A stretch of 64,000 nucleotides of DNA from Candidatus Schekmanbacteria bacterium (GTDB taxonomy: Bacteria > Schekmanbacteria > GWA2-38-11 > J061), in the NCBI GenBank assembly GCA_016219965.1, contig JACRJM010000014.1:70146-134145 (forward strand), read 5' to 3'. Below, piece after piece: positions 1 to 6,538 of this stretch. The notes beneath the pieces were generated by a model. The model was not told where the DNA came from, did not search any database, and worked only from the letters and a program-made list of their open reading frames with translations. Positions within the stretch are counted from its first letter, which is position 1. The number at the start of each line of letters is the position of its first letter. The position numbers were made by a program, and so were the translations under genes.

Positions 1-2
1 TG

Positions 3-242
3 ATATTTATGTTCACCATGACCTTCACCGCTTCCTATGAACTTGTCGGGATGTTCATGGAAAAGGCGGCAAGTGCGGCATCAGCAGGAGAGGCACTCTC
101 CTTCAAGATAGATGCAGTGCTGGTAACCATGATGGCAGTTCTCGCCGCAGTGTCGCTTTTTGATATGCTTCATAAATGGTACGGATATTTCTCAGGAAGC
201 AGGGAAATAACAACCAGCGAAGTGATTGAGTGCGCTGACTAG
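3..242 (+). CDS. C-terminal end of a CstA-like membrane transporter (partial)
   Basis: The reading frame is open to the left edge of the window and ends with TAG at 240-242, so only the last 79 codons are seen. It starts inside a hydrophobic segment (I-F-M-F-T-M-T-F), has a second hydrophobic stretch (VTMMAVLAAVSLFDML) and ends in a short charged tail. The pattern resembles the last two membrane helices of the CstA carbon-starvation/peptide transporter family, which is a family judgement from a short fragment. A degenerate copy of the same 3' end lies at 2706-2928. Another multi-span carrier cannot be excluded. Confidence 0.5.
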   Translation: MFMFTMTFTASYELVGMFMEKAASAASAGEALSFKIDAVLVTMMAVLAAVSLFDMLHKWYGYFSGSREITTSEVIECAD

Positions 243-371
243 CACAAGCACAATATTTGTTGCTATACTTTGTCAGCAGGCAGCTCGCAATTGCTCACAT
301 ACAGAAAAAGTATGCTCCGCATTTCTCACCACCTGCTTCCTTGTCTATCATTCAAATCTTGCGCTTGAAAA
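19..371 (+). repeat. Long direct repeat, copy A (cstA tail plus 123-bp element)
   Basis: This stretch is repeated in the same orientation at 2706-3057 with about 25 differences over about 350 bases (counted by eye, roughly 92% identity). It joins the 3' end of the CstA-like gene to a downstream palindromic element. The two copies bracket about 2.3 kb of accessory genes. Confidence 0.9.
245..367 (+). repeat. 123-bp palindromic element, copy 1
   Basis: The element begins CAAGCACAATATTTG, and its last 15 bases read CAAGCGCAAGATTTG on the other strand, a 13/15 terminal inverted repeat. The arms are 58 bases each around a 7-base centre. Further paired blocks are GCAGG/CCTGC in the middle and CATAC/GTATG at the apex. 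It starts three bases after the CstA-like stop codon. Two more copies of exactly the same length occur at 2931-3053 and 42912-43034. Open reading frames through it look spurious. Confidence 0.85.
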
Positions 372-460
372 AAGAATTAAAGTACACCGTCTTATTTCTT
401 TACTATCATCTTTCTTATAATTTAAGACAGTTAAAAGAGGTCGTTGTGAGCGAAGTGTAA

Positions 461-481
461 AAAAGGGAATGCACTCTTTTT
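461..481 (+). repeat. Short GGG...CTCTTTT motif, site 1
   Basis: This site reads AAAAGGGAATGCACTCTTTT and overlaps the 3' end of the toxin gene on the minus strand. It belongs to a loose family of short sites (A-run, GGG or GGGG, 6-8 variable bases, T-rich run) found at the ends of successive accessory genes between 0.46 and 3.9 kb. Confidence 0.5.
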
Positions 482-770
482 ATGTGAGTTTCTTTCTGAT
501 CCAGGCCGGATTCCTGCGGCAATCTAAAATGGCATAAACCTGTACGGTTTCTATATTTACCTTATAATAAATGGCGAAGGGAAATCTTTTGGATAGCAAC
601 CGATGATATCCGAAATGGAGGGCGTGAACACCGGCAAAAATATAGAGTGAGTCAATATCTGAAAATAGTGATTCGAGAAAGTAACCACCAAGACCTTTTG
701 ATTTACGTTCATAAAATTCGAAACCATCGAGTAAATCTTTCTCCGCAGAATCAAGAAGTTCAATTTTCAT
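480..770 (-). CDS. ParE/RelE-family toxin of a type II toxin-antitoxin pair
   Basis: This 96-residue protein has the usual size and organisation of ParE/RelE toxins. It has an N-terminal segment ending in DLLDGFEFYERKSKGLG, a central GYHRLLSKRFPFAIYYKV strand region and a C-terminal AILDCRRNPAWIRKKL segment typical of the family. Such toxins inhibit gyrase (ParE) or cleave mRNA on the ribosome (RelE); which applies here cannot be told from sequence. It overlaps the upstream antitoxin by 4 bp (ATGA), implying translational coupling. Confidence 0.85.
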   Translation of the reverse strand: MKIELLDSAEKDLLDGFEFYERKSKGLGGYFLESLFSDIDSLYIFAGVHALHFGYHRLLSKRFPFAIYYKVNIETVQVYAILDCRRNPAWIRKKLT

Positions 771-985
771 TTAATCTGATTTCTGATTCTGTCTTTTGCT
801 TGATCAAAGGATGTAAACTTTGCATTACCTTCGTTTAACTCTTTTTCCCTTCCCTCTAAAACATCCTTGTGCCAGATTGGTGATTGGATGGCTTCGGGAT
901 CTCGACAGAGATCATCCCATAGCTTTTCCATCATTGCTATCTTATCTAAATTTGTCATTTTATCCAAAGGTAATGAAATATCCAT
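767..985 (-). CDS. Antitoxin of the ParE/RelE pair (TIGR02574-like addiction module protein)
   Basis: This 72-residue acidic protein contains the segment KIAMMEKLWDDL followed by a W-containing linker (SPIWHKDVLEGREKEL), the layout of the short addiction-module antitoxins that accompany ParE-like toxins. It is the first gene of the pair and overlaps the toxin by 4 bp. A strong ribosome binding site (AAAAGGAGAATG) lies just upstream on the minus strand, supporting this start. It would neutralise the toxin by direct binding and probably autoregulate the pair (family knowledge). Confidence 0.8.
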   Translation of the reverse strand: MDISLPLDKMTNLDKIAMMEKLWDDLCRDPEAIQSPIWHKDVLEGREKELNEGNAKFTSFDQAKDRIRNQIK

Positions 986-1012
986 ATCATCATTCTCCTT
1001 TTAATTATATCT

Positions 1013-1041
1013 TGTATACTTAAAAATAATTCACATTTCAA
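1013..1041 (-). promoter_or_regulatory. Candidate sigma-70 promoter for the toxin-antitoxin pair
   Basis: On the minus strand TTGAAA is followed after 17 bases by TATACA, and a second A/T-rich hexamer, TATAAT, lies a few bases further on. The site is about 30 bp upstream of the antitoxin start. The region is AT-rich, so chance matches are likely. Confidence 0.4.
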
Positions 1042-1146
1042 TTTTTTGCAATTAAGAACTTTCGGAGCTTTTAAAAGATAGACGGTAAAAGAAAAAGTTA
1101 AAACGTATAGATTTCTGAATATAAATATTTTTTCAAAGCACACACT

Positions 1147-1172
1147 AAATGGGGCGGTTATTTTTTTATTCG
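1147..1172 (+). repeat. Short GGGG...TTTTTT motif, site 2
   Basis: AAATGGGGCGGTTA followed by a T-run sits immediately beyond the 3' end of the minus-strand gene at 1174-1599. The core GGGG-CGGTT resembles the core at 3849-3874. Confidence 0.5.
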
Positions 1173-1173
1173 C

Positions 1174-1599
1174 TTAGCCAAGTTTTCTGACGTACGCCGT
1201 TGTTCCAGCCACAAGCATTTTATAACCACTACGAGTTTGATAAATTATGACTTGAGGCATATAAGAATACTTATATTGGTATTTGTAAGATGACTGCTGC
1301 CATTTTTGACCGTTTACTAACTTATAGACTGATTCTCCCATCCATCCATTAAATTCACCATCAATACAACTTTCAATGATATTATCAGCACGTCTCACGG
1401 GAATGGAATTGTCAGCTACTGATAAAATGAACCTGCCATTGTCTTCTGTAATTTTTGCTTGTGGATTATACGCATAGTGATACCAATACTTGTATTGATC
1501 TTGAATCCAATATGTGTCGTTTGTCATTTTAAATATTACTTCATCATCGAAACCCTCAAATTCGCCATCTATTCTTCCTTCATATATAATATGAAACAT
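1174..1599 (-). CDS. Tandem two-repeat protein of unknown function
   Basis: The 141-residue protein is two copies of a module of about 60 residues. Both copies start with IDGEF followed by G-F/W, carry a hydrophobic K-M/L-x-N/D core, an aromatic cluster (YKYWYHYAYNPQ in repeat 1, YKYQYKYSYMPQ in repeat 2) and end near a basic VRR/VRK. There is no signal peptide, so it is probably cytoplasmic. I recognise the repeat pattern as a widespread uncharacterised module but know no function for it. It stands alone on the minus strand, flanked by short recurring motifs. Confidence 0.75.
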   Translation of the reverse strand: MFHIIYEGRIDGEFEGFDDEVIFKMTNDTYWIQDQYKYWYHYAYNPQAKITEDNGRFILSVADNSIPVRRADNIIESCIDGEFNGWMGESVYKLVNGQKWQQSSYKYQYKYSYMPQVIIYQTRSGYKMLVAGTTAYVRKLG

Positions 1600-1617
1600 T
1601 TAAAAACTCCATTTCTT

Positions 1618-1643
1618 CAAAGGGAACGATTAATTTTTTATTC
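1618..1643 (+). repeat. Short GGGAACG...TTTTTT motif, site 3
   Basis: CAAAGGGAACGATTAATTTT overlaps the 3' end of the minus-strand reading frame at 1638-2345 and resembles sites 2 and 6 of the same loose family. Confidence 0.45.
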
Positions 1644-2345
1644 TTCTCGAAACTCACCAATATGATTGTCACTAGGATACTTAAACATTGGTTCTATTTT
1701 CAGGTCAAGCCCTGGATCATTTGGCGCACATCGCACTATGATGCCACCTTGACCACTAGGAGCTTTTCCAATCCCAACACCATTTCCTTGGCCATCATAA
1801 AATTTACCTTGAAATTGAATTCTGTCTTCCAATACTTTGACTTGCAAAACAATGTCCCCTGAATCATCTTTTACTTCTATTGCATTTTTTGAATAGTTTC
1901 TATCAAATGTGTTATTTTTATTTACCTTCCACTCATTATTGATGAGTTCTGCAACTATAGTTCCCTTTCTATTTCTGATAGTTGTTGAAACCTTCAGCGT
2001 ACCTTTGTCGGAGATAATAGTTAATGCGTTGTCGCCAAAGATTTTAAATAATGGTGCACCCTGCTGTCCGCTAAAGGCAAGTATCGCGCCGCTATCACCC
2101 AACTCGAGGTTACGAACCGTATTCTCTTGTGCTGAGAATAAAACTTTAGATGGTGGCTTGATTATCCCTACATATTTCGATTTTGCTTCCTCCTTCGAGG
2201 CTCGAATTTCTACAACTGTCTGAACAATTGCACCGACAATCAAAAACACTGAAATTAAAATACTTACTCAAATAGGCCATGAATCCTTTTTGTAGAGCCC
2301 AATCACGGCTATGGCTAAAGCCAAGATTATGAGCAATATTTTCAT
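1638..2345 (-). pseudogene. Membrane-anchored hypothetical protein interrupted by an in-frame TGA
   Basis: Starting from ATG at 2345, behind a GAGGGACA ribosome binding site, the frame reads a 25-residue hydrophobic N-terminus ending DSWPI, then TGA at 2270-2268. It continues in the same frame with VSILISVFLIVGAIVQTVVEI and about 200 residues of beta-rich sequence. The product would have two membrane helices and a C-terminal domain (IRNRKGTIVAEL, KNAIEVKDDSGD, KVLEDRIQFQGKFY) seen in uncharacterised proteins of many bacteria and archaea. A single TGG-to-TGA change explains the stop. A shorter product could start at GTG 2249, but no ribosome binding site precedes it. Confidence 0.6.
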
Positions 2346-2680
2346 TTCATTGTCCCTCGTTTAACATTTATATATATATTTTTTTTCAATTAGTTTTACC
2401 TCTCTCGCAGATAGTCAGTCAAGAAAGAAAAGTCTAAAATAATTACTTAAACTTTATTAAAATTAATAATTAAGCATGTATATATTTTATAATAAAAGAA
2501 TGATAAAGCGTGAAAAAGAAAAAAAGATTATAAGGTTATTAAAGAAGCTTTGACAGTTGGATGCATATTAAGAATTGTATCCTCCCTTTCTCATAGGAGT
2601 TTCAATAAAAAAACCAAATTTTATGACATAAGCTTTTAACATTTTTGTTAAATTATCAAGAAAATTGGATTGAAGGCATT
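2346..2680. other. AT-rich stretch without a gene
   Basis: About 335 bases of A/T-rich sequence with many short A- and T-runs. I see no open frame with a ribosome binding site, no RNA gene and no clear repeat. It lies between the interrupted membrane protein and the second cstA-tail copy. Confidence 0.6.
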
Positions 2681-2704
2681 AAAAGGGGTGCATCCCCTCT
2701 TTTT
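2681..2704 (+). terminator. Hairpin with T-run (terminator-like; motif site 4)
   Basis: AAAAGGGGTGCATCCCCTCT followed by more T forms a short G/C stem with a TGCA loop and a T-rich tail on the plus strand. It lies immediately upstream of the degenerate cstA tail, at the left junction of the repeated segment, and fits the same short-motif family seen at neighbouring gene ends. Confidence 0.5.
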
Positions 2705-2705
2705 C

Positions 2706-2928
2706 TGACCTTCACCGCTTCCTATGAACTTGTCGGGATGTTCATGGAAAAGGCGGCAAGTGCGTCAGCAGCAGGAGAGGCACTCTCCTTTAAGATAGAT
2801 GCCTACTGGTAACCATGATGGCAGTTCTCGCCGCAGTCTCTCTTTTTGATATGCTGCACAAGTGGTACGGGTATTTCTCAGGAAGCAGAGAAATAACAAC
2901 CAGTGAAGTAATCGAGTGCGCAGAATAG
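2706..2928 (+). pseudogene. Degenerate second copy of the CstA-like 3' end
   Basis: Aligned to bases 19-242, this copy keeps most codons, but a one-base loss near 2810 (GATGCCTACTGG against GATGCAGTGCTGG) breaks the frame, and nothing 5' of the fragment remains. Many differences from copy A fall at third codon positions, suggesting the parent of this copy was a working paralogue before truncation. It continues directly into palindromic element copy 2. Confidence 0.8.
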
Positions 2929-2930
2929 CA

Positions 2931-3053
2931 CAAGCGCAATATTTGTTGTTATACTTTGTCAGCAGGCAGCTCGCAATTGCTCACATACAGAAAAAGTATG
3001 CTCCGTATTTCTCACCACCTGCTTTCTCGTCTATCATTCAAATCTTACGTTTG
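2931..3053 (+). repeat. 123-bp palindromic element, copy 2
   Basis: Begins CAAGCGCAATATTTG and ends with the complement of CAAACGTAAGATTTG (11/15 paired). The apex is CATAC/GTATG, as in copy 1. It starts two bases after the TAG of the degenerate CstA-like tail, the same placement as copy 1. Confidence 0.85.
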
Positions 3054-3064
3054 AAAAATGTTTT

Positions 3065-3220
3065 TCACCTATACAGGGCTCTTAACAACTTATCTGCTTC
3101 CGAAAGATCAACGTCAAGGTCGGAGCCTTCGCCTGTTTCGATTTCTTTTTCTCCTTGAGCAAGAAGCCACAAAAGCTCACGCTCATGTTGAAAATGCTCA
3201 TATTCTTCTATGTTGATCAT
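3065..3220 (-). CDS. Small antitoxin-like orphan protein
   Basis: The 51-codon frame (too short for most gene callers) encodes MINIEEYEHFQHERELLWLL followed by AQGEKEIETGEG and an acidic tail with EADKLLRALY. The LLAQGEKEI-E-G-x-G segment is typical of the C-terminal half of Phd/YefM-like antitoxins, so this may be the remaining toxin-binding half of one. No toxin gene is adjacent and no convincing ribosome binding site precedes the ATG. It ends 12 bases from palindromic element copy 2. Confidence 0.45.
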   Translation of the reverse strand: MINIEEYEHFQHERELLWLLAQGEKEIETGEGSDLDVDLSEADKLLRALYR

Positions 3221-3275
3221 TGTAGTAAGAAATAATGTCCTATCTATTTTTTAATGTTTATATCACCGTTAATAA

Positions 3276-3303
3276 AAAATGGGTGCTATCCCTATTTTCT
3301 TTT
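3276..3303 (+). repeat. Short GGG...CCCTATTTT motif, site 5
   Basis: AAAATGGGTGCTATCCCTAT then TTTC overlaps the stop codon of the minus-strand gene at 3292-3777. GGG and CCC can pair. It is closest in form to site 4. Confidence 0.45.
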
Positions 3304-3777
3304 AAAAAGATTGTGATATAGCTTAAGCTTTGGTGGTGCGGCAAAGCGAAGAAGTGCTTCAATATTTTTTATTGCTTTTTCTTTTCCTTTTGGGTCGATT
3401 ATTTTAGAGTATTTTTCAAAAAAAAGACCTTCATGTGTATCTGGTATTTCTGGAGAGCTATAATATTCATGCCACACCTTATTGAATACTGTGAGTTCTT
3501 TGTTTGTTAAGAAAAGCATGAACTCATTTACTGCAATTTTATGCTTAATAAAAGCATCCTTAAGGAAGCTTGAGACATTCAAGGCAGGATCAGAATCTAG
3601 TTGAAGAGTAGCCAACTCGCTAGCAAAAGCCTCTCTCACCCTCATTCCGGCAAGCTGCTTAATATCGTACTGAGATCGGATAATAGAAAGTCTATGATTG
3701 AGCCAAGAGCCTGTCATAGTTCCTACAATCGCAAAACCGCCAGCAATAAGAGCGAGGGAATATGGGCTTATATTCAT
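3292..3777 (-). CDS. Membrane-anchored hypothetical protein
   Basis: The 161-residue protein has one N-terminal hydrophobic helix (residues about 6-25, LALIAGGFAIVGTMTGSWL) followed by a charged, mostly helical domain. The helix-then-basic layout (NHRLSIIRSQYD) suggests a cytoplasmic C-terminal domain anchored in the membrane. I do not recognise a family. It stands alone on the minus strand among accessory genes, and the short recurring motif overlaps its 3' end. Confidence 0.7.
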   Translation of the reverse strand: MNISPYSLALIAGGFAIVGTMTGSWLNHRLSIIRSQYDIKQLAGMRVREAFASELATLQLDSDPALNVSSFLKDAFIKHKIAVNEFMLFLTNKELTVFNKVWHEYYSSPEIPDTHEGLFFEKYSKIIDPKGKEKAIKNIEALLRFAAPPKLKLYHNLFKRK

Positions 3778-3848
3778 TATTATTCTTTTACCTTTTTGCT
3801 GTTAAAGTAAAAGGGCTTAACCATCCCATTTATTACCCTTAAACAATT

Positions 3849-3874
3849 AAAGGGGACGGTTCTCTTTATTTTTC
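3849..3874 (+). repeat. Short GGGGACGGTTCTC motif, site 6
   Basis: TAAAGGGGACGGTTCTCTTT followed by ATTTTT. It lies between two minus-strand genes, about 120 bases beyond the 3' end of the Mrr-like gene, and is the clearest example of the family. Confidence 0.5.
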
Positions 3875-3996
3875 CTCCATCTCTTTTGATGCCTAAATTG
3901 CTTCACCTTTTCAGAAATCTTATATGTCGTCGCCATCAACATATTAAATAGAACCATTCATCTTATTCTTTTTCTTATCTTTTGTGTTAGTCGAAT

Positions 3997-5319
3997 TCAT
4001 TGCATTGTTTTATCTCCCCGCCATTGAAAAGCTCTTCGAAATCCCAAGCTTTCAGCTTTTGCAACAGTTTCAACATAACATTCACTTCTCTCTTCTTCAA
4101 TTAGTGTTTTGTCATATTGTTGGTCAAATGGTAAGTGGTAAATTTTTTCCCCAGTTGTTCGAGATACATTACACTTGATTGAGGGATATGGCACAAAAGG
4201 GAATTTCTCTTTGATCTTAACTCCTAACGCACTCGCGAATTGCCTTGCTGAATCAGATAGCTCAGTTGATGTAATAAAACAAGGCATAATCTGTGCAGCT
4301 CGTATAGACGAAGGAAATAAATCAAACTGAACACTTTTATCTTTAACTTTTTGTATCCAATACATAACTGTTGTACCAAATAACTGATTAATATGCTTTT
4401 CATGTATGGTTTTATTCTTAGACCAACACTTGCATTGTACTATTTCAACATTATTTCCCTTCGTACAAATCAAGTCTCTCCCGAGATCCTCAAATCCCTT
4501 AACGATTCCTTGATAGTAAACTTCGAATCCTTCTGATTCATATAGATAGCCAATATACCTCTCATAGTCTCTTCCTATTTCCCATGAGGACTTCTTTTTC
4601 TCCCAATACCGATCTAATGCTAACTGATATTTCTCTACTGATGATAAGTTTTTGTACTCTGCATCGGTCAGCCAAATTCTTGCTGGATCGTCATTATCTC
4701 TGATAGATTCCTCTCTTCCGTCTGGCTCTAATATTCGCTTAATGATATCGTCTAATTCCTCACCTCTAAAATCTAACAACCAAGGAAACAGGTTTTCATA
4801 GTATTGTAGTAAATACTTTGATACTCGATATTCTTTCTCAAGTTTATTTTTCTCTTTACGCAGCAGTTTGACAGCTTCCGCACCCTTTAGGGCTGGAGGT
4901 CTTTTGTTTTCTAGATAGTCTCCAATTTGCTTATCTCGAAGGTCTAAATAGTCACCATATGCCTTAGCTAACCATGGGAACCCCAAAGTTTTTTCTTTAA
5001 AAATTTTTTTAATCGCTTCACGATCCTGTAATTGTTTTAATTCGAAAAACTTTCTATCCTTTTCAATCCTCTCGGCAATATCAGTCAATTGCTTCTCTGA
5101 TTCTGATTTCTGGATGTCAAATGCCTTTATTTGTTCTTGTAATTCACTTTTTCTTTTTGAAAGGTACTCATCGATAATCTTCTTGCTGTTTATTTCATTT
5201 CGTTGTATCCGCTTATCAATGCTTGCGTTGAAGTCCTGTAGATCTTTTTTTAAGCGCTCTATTTCTGTAACTTTAACTTCAAAAAGTGCAAGCTTTTGTT
5301 GAAATTCATCAAGTGTCAT
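3997..5319 (-). CDS. Mrr-like restriction endonuclease with N-terminal coiled coil
   Basis: The 440-residue protein has a charged coiled-coil region (about residues 1-110), a linker, and a nuclease-fold domain at about 240-320. That domain carries GRDYERYIGYLYESEGFEV, then GFEDLGRDLIC and VEIVQCKCW. The D...(Q/E)xK arrangement (D of GRDLIC, QCK) is the PD-(D/E)xK signature of Mrr-type enzymes, which cut foreign or modified DNA. The C-terminal region has extra conserved-looking cysteines and aromatics of unknown role. It is followed at 18 bp spacing by the 5' neighbour at 5338-5745, so the two are probably co-transcribed. No methyltransferase is adjacent, consistent with a modification-dependent or stand-alone role. 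Confidence 0.7.
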   Translation of the reverse strand: MTLDEFQQKLALFEVKVTEIERLKKDLQDFNASIDKRIQRNEINSKKIIDEYLSKRKSELQEQIKAFDIQKSESEKQLTDIAERIEKDRKFFELKQLQDREAIKKIFKEKTLGFPWLAKAYGDYLDLRDKQIGDYLENKRPPALKGAEAVKLLRKEKNKLEKEYRVSKYLLQYYENLFPWLLDFRGEELDDIIKRILEPDGREESIRDNDDPARIWLTDAEYKNLSSVEKYQLALDRYWEKKKSSWEIGRDYERYIGYLYESEGFEVYYQGIVKGFEDLGRDLICTKGNNVEIVQCKCWSKNKTIHEKHINQLFGTTVMYWIQKVKDKSVQFDLFPSSIRAAQIMPCFITSTELSDSARQFASALGVKIKEKFPFVPYPSIKCNVSRTTGEKIYHLPFDQQYDKTLIEEERSECYVETVAKAESLGFRRAFQWRGDKTMQ

Positions 5320-5337
5320 GGTTTAATCAGTGCCTTC

Positions 5338-5745
5338 TTAATCCACTGTTATTAAATCAAAGGTATTCGCATTTTTATCCGCAACTTTTACAAGATAACG
5401 ACAGTTAGGATAATTAGGACAACCAAAAATTTTACCATAATAAGCAGTATCTTTTACAGCCAAAGTATCTCCGCACTTAGGACAGATATTTATATATTCG
5501 CCATTTTCTTCTTTCAATTTTGCCAATGTCTTAAAAAAGCGTTGTTTAATATGGTTGATTTCCTTCACTAGTACCACCGTTTCTATTGCTTCAACCCGTG
5601 TTAGTAAGTTATCAAGTTTTGGACCAAGCTTTTTTATGAGTTTCTCTTGTCGCTTCCGTTCACAGTAATTAGAAATAAGCAACACAAGGTAAAAGAATAC
5701 AATGATTCCAATAATGGTAAATATAGTTTTCATAAGTATTGCCAT
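5338..5745 (-). CDS. Membrane protein with topoisomerase-type C4 zinc ribbon
   Basis: This 135-residue protein has an N-terminal membrane helix (about residues 5-26), a basic helical linker and a C-terminal zinc ribbon of the topoisomerase DNA-binding type (CPKCG...GKIFGCPNYPNCRYL), with four cysteines that would bind one zinc. It lies just upstream of the Mrr-like gene in the same direction and may deliver a nucleic-acid-binding domain to the membrane. That partnership is inferred only from the 18-bp spacing. Confidence 0.7.
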   Translation of the reverse strand: MAILMKTIFTIIGIIVFFYLVLLISNYCERKRQEKLIKKLGPKLDNLLTRVEAIETVVLVKEINHIKQRFFKTLAKLKEENGEYINICPKCGDTLAVKDTAYYGKIFGCPNYPNCRYLVKVADKNANTFDLITVD

Positions 5746-5854
5746 AAAAAAAAATTATCCGGCAAACTCGTATAGCGGATTCATTTCCTCTGGTTTGCTT
5801 TTTTTTGCATTAGCATTTCAATACGCTTCACAGTTTCCGGAGGTTGTAAGTTGT

Positions 5855-6247
5855 CTAAATATCCAGATACTCTTTCAAACTTATAATATTTATGCCATCA
5901 AATTCTTTCAGATTCAGCATTTTTTTATCTCCAGTAACTATTGCGTCAGCCTTGCCGCACTGGGAACATTCAAGAATCCTGTTGTCAGGCTCATCATTAA
6001 GTATTTTAATCTTCCTTGTTGGATTAACCACTTTGGCAAGCTCTGAAAGGTAAAAAGCAACATGGCTGACAGCCTCCCTGTCATATTGAAATTTTCTGGA
6101 AAGCACGGATAGGACTTCATCAATAATTACCTTAGAAATAATCAGTGAGTCATCACAATTAATTATTTTAAGGATTGCCTTCTCAGCTTGTGAGTGTGGA
6201 ATTACAATTGCAGAAATAAATATATTGGTATCAAAAACCAGTTTCAC
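5855..6247 (-). CDS. PIN-domain toxin (VapC-like)
   Basis: The 130-residue protein opens with MKLVFDTNIFISAI, the first PIN-domain acidic motif. It contains a central glutamate-bearing segment (KVIIDEVLSVLSRKF) and a late acidic cluster NDEPDNRILECSQCGKADAI followed by VTGDKKML. These are the acidic metal ligands of PIN ribonucleases, which cleave RNA. Its start overlaps the stop of the upstream RHH antitoxin by 4 bp. Confidence 0.85.
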   Translation of the reverse strand: MKLVFDTNIFISAIVIPHSQAEKAILKIINCDDSLIISKVIIDEVLSVLSRKFQYDREAVSHVAFYLSELAKVVNPTRKIKILNDEPDNRILECSQCGKADAIVTGDKKMLNLKEFDGINIISLKEYLDI

Positions 6248-6480
6248 TTTTGAAGGTATTTTTCAAGGTCTTTTTCAGTGAGAATGCCTTTTTGTTTTGC
6301 CTTACCACTCCAATAACCTTGAATTTGATAGAAACTTTTTTTGAGTCTTTCCTTTCTGGCCCTTCTCAAAGCATCCTGAATAACTGCACTCAGGGTCTTC
6401 CCTTCCTCTTCTGCTATAAGTTCAATTTCTTGTGCCAAATCAGGTGGAAGTGAGATTGTCTTTTTTACTGCTGTTCCCAT
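6244..6480 (-). CDS. Ribbon-helix-helix antitoxin partnering the PIN toxin
   Basis: From the ATG at 6480 (preceded by GGAGATAATCAA) the protein is 78 residues and starts MGTAVKKTISLPPDLAQEIE, a ribbon-helix-helix DNA-binding N-terminus, followed by EEEGKTLSAVIQDALRRAR and a C-terminal toxin-binding tail. A start 13 codons upstream is open but lacks a ribosome binding site. It would repress its own operon and neutralise the PIN toxin. Confidence 0.8.
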   Translation of the reverse strand: MGTAVKKTISLPPDLAQEIELIAEEEGKTLSAVIQDALRRARKERLKKSFYQIQGYWSGKAKQKGILTEKDLEKYLQK

Positions 6481-6538
6481 TTGATTATCTCCAATCACGG
6501 TATGAATTATTACTACCACATAATGTCATGCCGGTCAA

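Larger units (their letters stand above)
2706..3057 (+). repeat. Long direct repeat, copy B
   Basis: Partner of the repeat at 19-371 in the same orientation, offset by 2,686-2,687 bases. Recombination between the two copies could delete the toxin-antitoxin pair, the tandem-repeat protein and the interrupted membrane protein gene that lie between them. Confidence 0.9.

Noticed and set aside
257-460. Open frames through the palindromic elements (YFVSxQLAxxHxQK-like peptides in copies 1, 2 and 3)
   Set aside because: The shared peptide follows from the shared repeat DNA. There is no ribosome binding site, the frames run out of the repeat at different points, and the palindrome explains the conservation better.
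1638-2345. Recoding of TGA as tryptophan
   Set aside because: Many genes in the window end normally at TGA (for example the peptide genes at 37547 and 38880), so a single nonsense change is the simpler explanation.
461-3874. An integron with attC sites
   Set aside because: The short motifs lack the attC core (RYYYAAC/GTTRRRY) and its imperfect stem layout, and no integrase gene is present in the window.
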